NCBI RefSeq assembly: GCF_001179925.1
Contig: NZ_CVSF01000041.1
Coordinates: forward strand, 30,779-94,778
Length of the DNA stretch: 64,000 nucleotides
Direction: 5' to 3'
DNA from: Candidatus Pelagibacter communis
Lineage (GTDB): Bacteria; Pseudomonadota; Alphaproteobacteria; Pelagibacterales; Pelagibacteraceae
Part shown: one piece after another, positions 6,989-14,739 of the stretch
Position numbering within the stretch: the first letter of the stretch is position 1
How the letters are laid out: the number at the start of each line of letters is the position of its first letter
Translations under genes and position numbers: made by a program
The notes under the pieces: generated by a model
Databases searched by the model: none
What the model was told of the DNA's origin: nothing
Seen by the model: only the letters and a program-made list of their open reading frames with translations

Positions 6989-7407
6989 CTTTCTTGTTCA
7001 AATTTTTGGATTTTTTTACATGTTGAGATTTTTGAAATACCTTCTTCATTATTTAAAACAGTTTTTATATAAATTTCCTGTTTTCCTTTTTCAAATAAAA
7101 TTTGAGTATAAAATTGAGGATAACCATGTTTATGTGTCAAAATTTTTCCGTTTTCTTCGTATATGTTTCTAACGTAAGTATTAGATTTTTTAACACTCAA
7201 GTCTGTTAATTTGTATTTTTGGTATGTTTTTTCTTTATAAACGTAATTTCTTGTCATAATTAACTCGGTCAGATTAAGAATGTATTCATTTTTTAAATAT
7301 TCATCTTGTTTGTCATCACAAGCGCTCATGATGATTATTTCTGATTTCAAACTTTGAAAGGGTATAGTTATAAAAAAAAACAAAATAAAGAGTCTAATTT
7401 TTTTCAT
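6985..7407 (-). CDS. Hypothetical secreted protein, 140 aa
   Basis: The frame is open from 7431, but the ATG at 7407 gives a clean signal peptide (MKKIRLFILFFFITIPFQSLKS), so that start is preferred. The mature part of about 118 residues is Lys/Tyr-rich with beta-strand-like stretches and two cysteines, in MSACDDK and STCKKI near the two ends, which could form a disulfide. No family is recognised. Its start overlaps the preceding 57-residue ORF by 14 bases, and that ORF overlaps the DUF1289 gene, so the three probably form one operon of unknown purpose. Confidence 0.65.
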   Translation of the reverse strand: MKKIRLFILFFFITIPFQSLKSEIIIMSACDDKQDEYLKNEYILNLTELIMTRNYVYKEKTYQKYKLTDLSVKKSNTYVRNIYEENGKILTHKHGYPQFYTQILFEKGKQEIYIKTVLNNEEGISKISTCKKIQKFEQES

Positions 7408-7567
7408 TTTTTTCAGCAAAAAATATTCCAATAAGAAGTAAAGCTGTCCAACCTAAACCTAAAAGACCTTTTAAAATACTTGTATCTGCACTCCAAATTT
7501 TAAGAACTAAGGCTCCAAAAATAAGACCAATAATATAAATTATAATGACAATTGAAGTTTTACTCAT
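7394..7567 (-). CDS. Small two-helix membrane protein, 57 aa
   Basis: An ATG at 7567 opens a 57-codon frame ending at 7394. The ATG overlaps the DUF1289 stop by 8 bases, and the frame overlaps the start of the next gene by 14 bases, the pattern of translationally coupled genes. The peptide has two hydrophobic segments (TSIVIIIYIIGLIFGALVL and ILKGLLGLGWTALLLIGIFF) and a charged end (AEKNEKN), so it is a likely inner-membrane hairpin. No family is recognised. The coupling on both sides makes a real gene likely. Confidence 0.6.
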   Translation of the reverse strand: MSKTSIVIIIYIIGLIFGALVLKIWSADTSILKGLLGLGWTALLLIGIFFAEKNEKN

Positions 7568-7811
7568 TTTTTAATCCTTTTTTAAATAAAGAAATACCAT
7601 TTTCAATTTTATATGTATAGGACTCTTCAAAACTTTCTAATTGCCATCCAGAAAGTCTTTTCTTAATTATTTCAAGATTTTCTTTTTTCCATTCATCAGT
7701 TGTGTTTTCTAATTTCCATATTTTTTTTTCCTCATTACTTCTTCCACAACCATAACAATAACCTGTGCTTGGATCAGTCCTACAAATACTAATACAGGGT
7801 GAAATAATCAT
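7560..7811 (-). CDS. DUF1289-family small cysteine-rich protein
   Basis: An 83-residue protein with the DUF1289 signature near its start: SPCISICRTDPSTGYCYGCGR, where Cys6, Cys10, Cys19 and Cys22 could bind zinc or an iron-sulfur cluster. A conserved Trp follows and an EWKK stretch precedes ILKKRLSGW-like residues. The open frame extends upstream to 7874, but the ATG at 7811 fits the family's usual start and lies just after a promoter-like sequence. Function is unknown. The gene opens a three-gene minus-strand cassette with overlapping joints. Confidence 0.8.
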   Translation of the reverse strand: MIISPCISICRTDPSTGYCYGCGRSNEEKKIWKLENTTDEWKKENLEIIKKRLSGWQLESFEESYTYKIENGISLFKKGLKNE

Positions 7812-7817
7812 AGTAAT

Positions 7818-7847
7818 ATTATAAAAGAAAATTAATATATTATACAA
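7818..7847 (-). promoter_or_regulatory. Candidate promoter of the DUF1289 cassette
   Basis: On the minus strand, TTGTAT (7842-7847) and a perfect TATAAT (7818-7823) are 18 bases apart. The TATAAT ends six bases before the ATG at 7811, so the transcript would begin at about the start codon and be leaderless. This also supports 7811 over the upstream start at 7874. Confidence 0.45.
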
Positions 7848-7856
7848 TAATTGTCG

Positions 7857-7885
7857 TTGGACAAATAGTTTCAATAATATATAAA
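7857..7885 (+). promoter_or_regulatory. Candidate promoter of tRNA-Leu and trigger factor
   Basis: TTGGAC (7857-7862) and TATAAA (7880-7885) are separated by 17 bases and end 14 bases before the first base of tRNA-Leu. Transcription would start about 7892 and continue into the trigger factor gene, which begins 12 bases after the tRNA. Confidence 0.5.
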
Positions 7886-7899
7886 ACCTTTAAATTTGT

Positions 7900-7984
7900 G
7901 GGGCGATGGCGGAATTGGTAGACGCGTTGGTCTTAGGAACCAATATGGCAACATGTGAAGGTTCGAGTCCTTTTCGCCCTACCA
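7900..7984 (+). tRNA. tRNA-Leu (anticodon UAG)
   Basis: An 85-base cloverleaf. The 7-bp acceptor stem pairs bases 7900-7906 with those before the discriminator A at 7981 (first pair G-U). The anticodon stem TTGGT/ACCAA encloses the loop CTTAGGA, giving anticodon UAG for CUN leucine codons. A long variable arm, typical of leucine tRNAs, and a GGTTCGAGTCC T arm follow. The CCA end is encoded (7982-7984). The trigger factor ATG is at 7997, so the tRNA is probably cut from a shared transcript. Confidence 0.95.
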
Positions 7985-7996
7985 TAAAAATAATTT

Positions 7997-9412
7997 ATGA
8001 AAGTTACCGTAGAAAATAAAAAAGGATTGAATAAAGATGTAAAAGTTTTCATTGATAAGAAAACAATGGACTTTTACATGAATGAAAAATATGAAGAAAT
8101 TAAAAGCTCAGTAAACTTAAAAGGTTTTAGACCAGGAAAAGTTCCTAGAGAGATCTTAAAAAGACAATTTGGGAAAGCCGTGTTTAGTGAAGTTCTCAAC
8201 AAAGTTTTAAAAGATACTTCAACAAAAGCATTAGAGGAAAAAAAAATTAAACCAGCAGGTCAACCTAAGCTAGATTTAAAAACTTATGGAGAAGATAAAG
8301 AATTAGAGTATGTTTTATCTGTAACTGAGTTACCAAAAGTAGATATAAAAGCAATTTCAGATATTAAATTTGATCAATACTCAATTAAAATTGATATTTC
8401 GGAGACAGATAAAAGAATAAAAGAAATAGCAAAAAATCAACCAAATTTTAAAGATGCTCCTCGAGACAAAAAAGCTGAAGAAGGAGATCTTGTTGTATTA
8501 GATTACAATGCTACAGTTGATGATAAACCTTTTAAGGGAAGTGAGGGTAAAAACACTCAGCTTACTTTGGGAAAAGATTTATTTTTAAAAGGTTTTGATA
8601 AACAATTAATTGGTGTCATGAAAGATGATACGAAAATTGTTGAAGCAGTTTTACCAGAAAATTTTCCAGAAAAAGAACTAGCTAATAAGAAATCAAAATT
8701 TACATGTAAAATAATTTCTATAAAAAAACCTGAAGATGTAAAAATAAATGATGAATTTGCAAAAAATCTTGGTGCAAAAAATCTTGAAGATTTAAAAAAA
8801 TTAATATCTAATCAAATTACTGAAGAATATAAAAACTCATTAGATAGATTATCAAAAAATCAAATATTAAAACAATTAGAAAAATTTAAAATTGAAGATA
8901 TTCCTGAGAATTTAATTGAGGAAGAGATTAAGATTTTATCTAAAGGTATGTCTGAGAAAGATGCAAAAGAAAGTAGAAAAAATTTTGAGGAAATTGCAAA
9001 AAAAAGAATTAAAACAGGATTAATATTAAACGAATTTGGAGAACAAAATAAGATAAAAGTTTCAGAGCAGGAACTTCAGGCTGAAATCCAGAAACAATTA
9101 AGAATGATGCCTGGTCAAGAGAAAATGGTAATGGATTTTTATCAAAAAAATCCTTCAGCAGTTGCTAGTCTCAGAGGAACAGTTTATGAAGAAAAGATCA
9201 TTAATCTGATAAAAGAAAAAGCTAAATCAAATAAGAAAGAAATTTCAAAAGTAGAGGCAGAAAAGATTTTAAAGGAGTCTCAAAATGAGGTTAATACTCA
9301 AAGTATTAAAAAGGAAACAAAAAACTCTACCAAATCAAAACCAACAGTAAAAAAAACAAACAAAACTTCTTTTAAATCTAAAGCCTCAAAAAAAAAAGTT
9401 AGTAAAAAGTAA
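7997..9412 (+). CDS. tig: Trigger factor, ribosome-bound chaperone and prolyl isomerase
   Basis: Trigger factor binds near the ribosome exit tunnel and shields nascent chains. The ribosome-binding loop GFRPGKVP is at residues 43-50. A FKBP-type isomerase domain follows at roughly 155-245 ([28 protein letters not shown]), then the helical chaperone domain. At 471 residues it is longer than the E. coli protein (432). The extra residues form a tail from about 415 rich in Lys, Ser and Thr, ending [10 protein letters not shown]. It is followed 7 bases later by the clpP open frame, the common tig-clpP-clpX-lon order. Confidence 0.95.
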   Translation: MKVTVENKKGLNKDVKVFIDKKTMDFYMNEKYEEIKSSVNLKGFRPGKVPREILKRQFGKAVFSEVLNKVLKDTSTKALEEKKIKPAGQPKLDLKTYGEDKELEYVLSVTELPKVDIKAISDIKFDQYSIKIDISETDKRIKEIAKNQPNFKDAPRDKKAEEGDLVVLDYNATVDDKPFKGSEGKNTQLTLGKDLFLKGFDKQLIGVMKDDTKIVEAVLPENFPEKELANKKSKFTCKIISIKKPEDVKINDEFAKNLGAKNLEDLKKLISNQITEEYKNSLDRLSKNQILKQLEKFKIEDIPENLIEEEIKILSKGMSEKDAKESRKNFEEIAKKRIKTGLILNEFGEQNKIKVSEQELQAEIQKQLRMMPGQEKMVMDFYQKNPSAVASLRGTVYEEKIINLIKEKAKSNKKEISKVEAEKILKESQNEVNTQSIKKETKNSTKSKPTVKKTNKTSFKSKASKKKVSKK

Positions 9413-9446
9413 TCTGAAGTTGTATAAACAATTCGAATCAAAATTT

Positions 9447-10055
9447 ATGAATAAAATTTCAGAACACATGAGCAATTTAGTACCAATGGTTGTTGAGCAA
9501 TCAAATAAAGGTGAAAGAGCATATGATATATATTCTAGGCTTTTAAAAGAGAGAATTATTTTTTTAACTGGGCAAATAAATGATAATGTTGCGTCTCTTG
9601 TAACGGCTCAGTTATTATTTTTAGAGGCTGAAGATCCTAAAAAAGAAATTTATCTATACATTAATAGTCCAGGCGGTTTAGTAACAGCGGGCCTAGGCAT
9701 TTACGATACTATGCAATATATAAAACCTGAAATTTCCACTCTTTGTATCGGTCAAGCTGCATCTATGGGATCATTTTTACTTGCTGCTGGTTCTAAAGGT
9801 AAAAGATTTTCTTTACCGAATTCTAGAATAATGGTTCATCAACCGTCAGCAGGATTTCAAGGCCAAGCAACCGATATAGAAATTCATGCAAATGAAGTTT
9901 TAGCATTAAAAAAAAGGTTAAACGAAATATATTCGAAACATACAGGCAAGAATGTTGATGAAATAAAAAGTGCACTAGAGAGAGATAATTTCATGACTGC
10001 AGAAGTTGCCAAATCATTTGGATTAATTGATCAAGTAGTAGAAAAAAGGTCTTAA
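9447..10055 (+). CDS. clpP: ATP-dependent Clp protease proteolytic subunit
   Basis: ClpP is the serine peptidase that forms the double-ring chamber served by ClpX and ClpA. With the ATG at 9447 the protein has 202 residues, close to the usual length, and contains the triad Ser106 (GQAASMGS), His131 (MVHQPS) and Asp180 (ERDNFM). The start is uncertain: the frame is open to a TTG at 9420, and an ATG at 9468 begins [11 protein letters not shown], where alphaproteobacterial homologues usually align. The N-terminal propeptide is removed anyway. It lies between tig and clpX. Confidence 0.94.
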   Translation: MNKISEHMSNLVPMVVEQSNKGERAYDIYSRLLKERIIFLTGQINDNVASLVTAQLLFLEAEDPKKEIYLYINSPGGLVTAGLGIYDTMQYIKPEISTLCIGQAASMGSFLLAAGSKGKRFSLPNSRIMVHQPSAGFQGQATDIEIHANEVLALKKRLNEIYSKHTGKNVDEIKSALERDNFMTAEVAKSFGLIDQVVEKRS

Positions 10056-10080
10056 CACACTACATGTTGAAGATTAAAAA

Positions 10081-10113
10081 TTTGAAACTTGATATCAAGG
10101 AGTCTCATATAAT
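10081..10113 (+). promoter_or_regulatory. Candidate clpX promoter with heat-shock-like boxes and a palindrome
   Basis: TTTGAAA (10081-10087) and TCTCATAT (10103-10110) are 15 bases apart and resemble the sigma-32 pattern CTTGAAA / CCCCATnT (six of seven and six of eight). A perfect TATAAT overlaps at 10108-10113. Between them lies a perfect 12-base palindrome, CTTGATATCAAG (10088-10099), a possible regulator site. ClpX is heat-inducible in many bacteria, which makes the reading reasonable, but AT-rich DNA gives many chance matches. Confidence 0.35.
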
Positions 10114-10145
10114 AAAGTAATTAAACTGATTCGTTTAAAAAAACT

Positions 10146-11417
10146 ATGAACACTAATAATAAGAATATTTTGTACTGTTCTTTCTGTGGAAAAAGCCAAC
10201 ATGAAGTAAGAAAACTAATTGCTGGTCCAACAGTATTCATTTGTGATGAATGTGTTGAATTATGTATGGATATTATCAAGGAAGAAAATAAAGATACCAT
10301 TGTAAAACATCAAGATGGACTTCCTTCACCTAAGGAAATTTGTACCGTTTTAGATGATTATGTTATTGGCCAAACACATGCGAAAAAGGTTTTATCAGTT
10401 GCAGTTCATAATCATTACAAGAGATTAAATTACGAAAACAAAACAAGTAAAAATGTTGAACTTGCAAAATCTAATATATTGTTAGTTGGACCAACAGGAT
10501 GTGGAAAAACCTTATTAGCGCAAACACTTGCAAGAATTTTAGATGTTCCATTTACAATGGCTGATGCTACTACTTTAACAGAGGCAGGATACGTTGGAGA
10601 AGATGTTGAAAATATAATTTTGAAATTACTTCAAGCTGCAGATTATAATGTTGAAAAAGCTCAAAGAGGAATAGTTTATATAGATGAAGTTGATAAGATT
10701 AGCAGAAAGTCGGAAAATCCATCAATTACTAGAGACGTTTCAGGTGAAGGTGTTCAGCAAGCTTTATTAAAAATTATGGAAGGTACTGTTGCAAGCGTTC
10801 CTCCTCAAGGGGGTAGAAAACACCCACAACAAGAATTTTTACAAGTAGATACAACAAATATATTATTTATTTGTGGTGGTGCATTTGCAGGATTAGATAA
10901 AATAATATCACAAAGAGATAAAGGCACATCAATTGGTTTTGGTGCAGACGTTAAAAATACTCAAGATAAAAAAACAGGTGAGTGGATGAAAAATTTAGAA
11001 CCAGAAGATTTACTCAAATATGGTTTGATACCAGAATTTATAGGAAGATTGCCGATGATAGCAACTTTAGAAGATTTAGACGAAAAATCATTAATTAAAA
11101 TTTTACAAGAACCAAAAAATTCTTTAACCAAACAATACCAAGAACTATTTAAATTAGATGGAGCTAAATTAACTTTTAAAGATAATGCTCTAAAAGAAAT
11201 AGCCCAAAAGGCCATTAGTAAAAAAACTGGAGCCAGAGGTCTTAGATCAATTTTGGAGAACATTTTACTTAAAACAATGTACGACTTACCTAGTCAAGAT
11301 AATATTGAGGAGGTTATAGTTGACGCTTCAGCGGTAAAAGGTCAATCTCAACCAATTTTAGTTCATTCTAAAAATAATGAAGGAAAATCAAAAAATAACA
11401 AAACATCAGCGGCTTAA
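10146..11417 (+). CDS. clpX: ATP-dependent Clp protease ATP-binding subunit ClpX
   Basis: ClpX is the AAA+ unfoldase that feeds substrates to ClpP. The 423-residue protein has the N-terminal zinc-binding domain (Cys11, Cys14, Cys33, Cys36), Walker A GPTGCGKT at 115-122 and Walker B IVYIDEVD at 176-183. An IGFGAD-type loop identifies the family and probably carries the ClpP contact; sensor-2 GARGLRSI lies near the C-terminus. Length is normal. It lies 90 bases after clpP, with its own candidate promoter, and 60 bases before lon. Confidence 0.97.
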   Translation: MNTNNKNILYCSFCGKSQHEVRKLIAGPTVFICDECVELCMDIIKEENKDTIVKHQDGLPSPKEICTVLDDYVIGQTHAKKVLSVAVHNHYKRLNYENKTSKNVELAKSNILLVGPTGCGKTLLAQTLARILDVPFTMADATTLTEAGYVGEDVENIILKLLQAADYNVEKAQRGIVYIDEVDKISRKSENPSITRDVSGEGVQQALLKIMEGTVASVPPQGGRKHPQQEFLQVDTTNILFICGGAFAGLDKIISQRDKGTSIGFGADVKNTQDKKTGEWMKNLEPEDLLKYGLIPEFIGRLPMIATLEDLDEKSLIKILQEPKNSLTKQYQELFKLDGAKLTFKDNALKEIAQKAISKKTGARGLRSILENILLKTMYDLPSQDNIEEVIVDASAVKGQSQPILVHSKNNEGKSKNNKTSAA

Positions 11418-11442
11418 TATCCTTAATAACTTATAAAAAGCT

Positions 11443-11470
11443 ATTGCAATATTTAATATAATATCCATAT
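11443..11470 (+). promoter_or_regulatory. Weak candidate lon promoter
   Basis: ATTGCAA (11443-11449) and ATCCATAT (11463-11470), 13 bases apart, resemble the sigma-32 boxes (five of seven and six of eight). A TATAAT lies at 11457-11462 without a matching -35. The lon ATG is at 11478. This may be a heat-shock promoter giving a very short leader, or chance in AT-rich DNA. Confidence 0.22.
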
Positions 11471-11477
11471 TCAATCT

Positions 11478-13856
11478 ATGGATGTCAAAATTACATTACC
11501 GCTTCTACCTTTAAGAGATATAGTGGTATTCCCGAGCATGGTAATACCTTTATTTGTTGGTAGAGACAAATCTATTTCAGCACTAAATGAAGTGATGAAA
11601 AAGGATAAAAAAATAATTCTTGTTACTCAAAAAAATTCTGAAATTGATGATCCTAAAAAAACAGACGTTTTTATGTATGGTTGTGAAGGAAGTATTTTAC
11701 AATTATTAAAATTACCTGATGGAACAGTTAAAGTTTTAGTTGAAGGTATTAAGAGAGTAAAAATTTTAGATTTTAAAGATAATGAGAAATTTATCATATG
11801 TGATTATACACCATATAATGACAGTGTAGATAAAGATGAAGACCTTTATCCTCTTGCAGCTACAGCAATTAGAAGACTTGAAAAACTAACTTCGATTAAC
11901 AAAAAAATTTCTAATGAAACTATTAATTCAATAAAACAATTAAAAGAACCGTCACAAATTGCTGACAATATTGCATCTCATATAACTGCAACAATATCTG
12001 AAAAACAGCAAATATTTGAGACAATCGACGTTAAAAAAAGATTGAATGCTATTATTAAGATTATGGAAAATGAAACTAGCATTATTGGAGTTGAAAAAAG
12101 AATTAGAGGTAGAGTTAAGACACAGATGGAAAAAACTCAAAGAGAATACTATTTAAATGAGCAATTAAAAGCTATTCAAAAAGAATTGGGTGAAATTGAG
12201 GATGGAAAAGATGAGAACACAAGTTTAAATAAATCAATTTTGAAAGCAAAAATGCCTAAAGAGGTAGAAAAAAAATGTCTTCAAGAATTAAAAAAATTAA
12301 AAAATATGAGCCCTATGTCTGCAGAAGCAACTGTCGTAAGAAATTATCTTGATTGGATGATAGATTTACCGTGGCATAAAAAAAGTGAGGTTGCAATTGA
12401 TTTAGGTAAAGCATTAGATGTTTTGGATAAAGATCATTTTGGACTTGAGAAAGTTAAAGAGAGAATTATTGAATTCCTTGCTGTGCAAAAAAGAATGGAT
12501 AAAATTAAAGGCCCAATTCTTTGTTTGGTTGGTCCACCAGGAGTAGGAAAAACTTCATTAGGAAAATCTATTGCTAAAGCAACAAATAGAGAGTTTGTAA
12601 GAATGTCTGTTGGCGGTATGAGAGATGAAGCAGAAATACGTGGACATAGAAGAACTTATATTGGTTCATTGCCTGGAAAAATTATTCAAATGATGAAAAA
12701 AGCTGGAACTAAGAATCCATTAGTCTTGTTAGACGAAATAGATAAAATTGGAAATGATTATCGTGGCGACCCTTCTTCTGCTCTTTTGGAAGCTTTGGAT
12801 CCAGAACAAAATACTTCATTTAATGATCATTATTTAGAAGTTGATTATGATTTATCAGATGTAATGTTTGTAACAACAGCTAACACACTAAATATTCTTC
12901 CTCCTTTATTAGATAGAATGGAAGTAATTAGATTAGCTGGTTATACTGAAGATGAAAAAATAAATATAGCAAATAAATTTTTATTACCTAAACAAATCAA
13001 AGATAACGGTGTTAAAGAAAATGAGATGAAACTTGATACAGATATTATTCAACAAGTTATTAGAAATTACACCAAAGAGTCTGGAGTAAGAAACTTAGAA
13101 AGAGAAATTTCTAAACTAGCAAGAAAAGTTGTCAAAAAAGTTGTCTCAGGTGAGCAAAAAGAAGTCAAAATAACTAAAGAAAATCTTAATGACTTTTTGG
13201 GTGTAGCAAAGCATAAATTTGGAGAACTTGAGACTGATAATAAAGTTGGAATAGTTACAGGACTTGCATGGACAGAATATGGTGGTGAAATTTTAAAGAT
13301 TGAAACTGTAACTATGCCAGGCAAAGGTAGAATGCAAATTACGGGTAAGTTAGGTGATGTAATGCAAGAGTCTGTAAAAGCAGCTAAATCTTTTGTAAGA
13401 TCAAAATGCCTAGAATATGGAATTATTCCGCCATTGTTTGAGAAAAAAGATTTTCATATTCATGTTCCAGAAGGTGCAACCCCAAAAGATGGACCTTCTG
13501 CAGGAATTGGAATGGTGACTTCAATTGTATCTTCTTTAACAAATATACCTGTTAGAAAAGATATTGCTATGACAGGCGAAGTTACTATTACTGGTCAAGT
13601 CTTACCAATTGGAGGTTTGAAAGAAAAATTATTGGCAGCACATCGAGCTGGAATTAAAGAAGCTATAATTCCAAAAGAAAATGAAAAAGATTTAGTTGAT
13701 ATGCCAAAAAAGATAATCGATGAGCTAAAAATTACTCCTGTTGAATATGCTGATCAAGTTTTAAAAATCGCTTTAACCAAAGAATTAAAAAGAACAGAAT
13801 GGGTTGAAGTAGATTTAAGTAAAAAAGACGATAAATCTCAAGCAAGTATCCAATAA
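11478..13856 (+). CDS. lon: ATP-dependent protease Lon
   Basis: Lon degrades misfolded and regulatory proteins in the cytoplasm. The 792-residue protein has the N-terminal substrate domain beginning LPLLPLRDIVVFP, the AAA+ module with Walker A GPPGVGKT at 352-359 and Walker B VLLDEIDK, and the protease domain with Ser674 (PKDGPSAG) and Lys717 (GGLKEKLLA), equivalent to the Ser679/Lys722 dyad of E. coli. The length is close to the E. coli protein (784). It closes the tig-clpP-clpX-lon block. A short ORF follows 14 bases downstream. Confidence 0.97.
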   Translation: MDVKITLPLLPLRDIVVFPSMVIPLFVGRDKSISALNEVMKKDKKIILVTQKNSEIDDPKKTDVFMYGCEGSILQLLKLPDGTVKVLVEGIKRVKILDFKDNEKFIICDYTPYNDSVDKDEDLYPLAATAIRRLEKLTSINKKISNETINSIKQLKEPSQIADNIASHITATISEKQQIFETIDVKKRLNAIIKIMENETSIIGVEKRIRGRVKTQMEKTQREYYLNEQLKAIQKELGEIEDGKDENTSLNKSILKAKMPKEVEKKCLQELKKLKNMSPMSAEATVVRNYLDWMIDLPWHKKSEVAIDLGKALDVLDKDHFGLEKVKERIIEFLAVQKRMDKIKGPILCLVGPPGVGKTSLGKSIAKATNREFVRMSVGGMRDEAEIRGHRRTYIGSLPGKIIQMMKKAGTKNPLVLLDEIDKIGNDYRGDPSSALLEALDPEQNTSFNDHYLEVDYDLSDVMFVTTANTLNILPPLLDRMEVIRLAGYTEDEKINIANKFLLPKQIKDNGVKENEMKLDTDIIQQVIRNYTKESGVRNLEREISKLARKVVKKVVSGEQKEVKITKENLNDFLGVAKHKFGELETDNKVGIVTGLAWTEYGGEILKIETVTMPGKGRMQITGKLGDVMQESVKAAKSFVRSKCLEYGIIPPLFEKKDFHIHVPEGATPKDGPSAGIGMVTSIVSSLTNIPVRKDIAMTGEVTITGQVLPIGGLKEKLLAAHRAGIKEAIIPKENEKDLVDMPKKIIDELKITPVEYADQVLKIALTKELKRTEWVEVDLSKKDDKSQASIQ

Positions 13857-13870
13857 AAATTTATTTAATC

Positions 13871-13990
13871 ATGGAATTTTTATTCATATTTTTAGGCTTA
13901 ATATTTTTAATTTATTATTTATTTAGACCAACTTCTAAACAAGAGGAAGACAATTTTAACTCCAAAAATAATTGGAGAGGTGGTTTTTAA
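13871..13990 (+). CDS. Small single-helix membrane protein, 39 aa
   Basis: An ATG at 13871, 14 bases after lon, opens a 39-codon frame. The peptide has one hydrophobic helix (MEFLFIFLGLIFLIYYLF), then a polar tail (RPTSKQEEDNFNSKNNWRGGF). The layout resembles small inner-membrane proteins with a short cytoplasmic tail. No family is recognised. It is the only coding potential I see between lon and the tRNA pair. Whether it is translated from the lon message cannot be read from sequence. Confidence 0.45.
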   Translation: MEFLFIFLGLIFLIYYLFRPTSKQEEDNFNSKNNWRGGF

Positions 13991-14023
13991 ATATTTTCTG
14001 CATATTATCTCGAGTAATAAATC

Positions 14024-14051
14024 TTGACCTTAACATACTAAAAGATATAAA
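14024..14051 (+). promoter_or_regulatory. Candidate promoter of the tRNA-Val/tRNA-Asp pair
   Basis: TTGACC (14024-14029) and TATAAA (14046-14051), each five of six consensus bases, are 16 bases apart. Transcription would start about 14058, ten bases before tRNA-Val. This is one of the better sigma-70-like promoters in the window. Confidence 0.55.
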
Positions 14052-14067
14052 TCACTGTTTTGGTTAA

Positions 14068-14143
14068 GGGCGGTTAGCTCAGTTGGTAGAGCATCTCGTT
14101 TACACCGAGGGGGTCAAAGGTTCGAGTCCTTTACTGCCCACCA
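14068..14143 (+). tRNA. tRNA-Val (anticodon UAC)
   Basis: A 76-base cloverleaf. The 7-bp acceptor stem GGGCGGT pairs with ACTGCCC (one G-U pair). The D arm is GCTC/GAGC. The anticodon loop TTTACAC gives UAC, reading valine GUN codons. The T arm contains GGTTCGAGTCC, the discriminator is A at 14140, and CCA is encoded. tRNA-Asp begins 16 bases later, and the two are probably one transcript. Confidence 0.96.
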
Positions 14144-14159
14144 AAATGATTTTTTAAGT

Positions 14160-14236
14160 GGGGGTGTAGCTCAGTTGGTTAGAGCGATCGCCTGTCACGC
14201 GATAGGTCGAGGGTTCGAGTCCCTTCACTCCCGCCA
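14160..14236 (+). tRNA. tRNA-Asp (anticodon GUC)
   Basis: A 77-base cloverleaf. Acceptor strand GGGGGTG (14160-14166) pairs with CACTCCC, with discriminator G at 14233 as expected for tRNA-Asp, and CCA is encoded. The anticodon stem ATCGC/GCGAT encloses CTGTCAC, giving GUC. It lies 16 bases after tRNA-Val and 124 bases before nuoA. Confidence 0.96.
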
Positions 14237-14270
14237 CTTATTAGATTTTAGGAAATAAATACATTTAACG

Positions 14271-14301
14271 TTGATAATCGTTCTCAATAGTAGTGTATAT
14301 T
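14271..14301 (+). promoter_or_regulatory. Candidate nuo promoter with Fur-like inverted repeat
   Basis: The 17 bases from 14271 to 14287 form an imperfect inverted repeat. The core TGATAATCGTTCTCA (14272-14286) agrees with the 7-1-7 Fur box TGATAAT-n-ATTATCA at 12 of 14 positions. TTGATA at its left edge could be a -35, with TGTATA (14294-14299, 17-base spacer) or TATATT (14296-14301, 19-base spacer) as -10. A bound regulator would then block the promoter. nuoA starts at 14361, leaving a leader of about 55 bases. Confidence 0.4.
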
Positions 14302-14360
14302 TTCAATAATGTGACCTAACTACACTTCATCAGTCAATAAAAAATGATATATATCTCAGC

Positions 14361-14729
14361 ATGTTACCAGAATTTTTAATAGAATATTTGCCAATTATAC
14401 TTTTTTTAGTGGTTGCTTTGGGATTAAGTGGAGCATTTATAGTAGTAAATTTTATTCTTTCTCCAAAAAATCCAGATCCAGAGAAATTATCTGCTTACGA
14501 ATGTGGATTTGAACCATTTCAAGACTCTAGAATGGAATTTGATGTTAGATTTTATTTGGTCGCAATTCTTTTTATAATTTTCGATTTAGAAATAGCTTTC
14601 CTTTTTCCTTGGGCTATTTCTTTAGGAAATATTGGTTTACTTGGTTTTACATCAATGATGATCTTTTTATTCATACTTACTGTTGGATTTATTTATGAGT
14701 GGAAAAAAGGTGCTTTAGACTGGGAATAA
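14361..14729 (+). CDS. nuoA: NADH-quinone oxidoreductase subunit A
   Basis: NuoA is a small membrane subunit at the junction between the hydrophilic and membrane arms of respiratory complex I. It has 122 residues with three membrane segments (about 8-30, 62-84 and 90-112). The conserved loop [12 protein letters not shown] carries the Cys found in NuoA/ND3, and [18 protein letters not shown] is the conserved second helix. It is the first of 14 nuo genes in the canonical order A to N, with nuoC and nuoD separate. Confidence 0.96.
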   Translation: MLPEFLIEYLPIILFLVVALGLSGAFIVVNFILSPKNPDPEKLSAYECGFEPFQDSRMEFDVRFYLVAILFIIFDLEIAFLFPWAISLGNIGLLGFTSMMIFLFILTVGFIYEWKKGALDWE

Positions 14730-14739
14730 AATAAATTTT

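Noticed and set aside
7812..7874. Upstream extension of the DUF1289 gene
   Set aside because: It would run through the promoter-like TATAAT and add a hydrophobic stretch unusual for the family; 7811 fits better.
9420..9446. TTG start for clpP adding nine residues
   Set aside because: The ATG at 9447 gives a normal-length protein; the added residues are not family-like. Kept only as an alternative.
10064..10120. 18-codon ORF in the clpP-clpX spacer
   Set aside because: Very short, overlaps the candidate promoter and palindrome, and has no ribosome-binding site or neighbour coupling.
14001..14020. Imperfect palindrome around CTCGAG after the small ORF as a terminator or operator
   Set aside because: A bulge interrupts it and no T run follows; too weak to list.
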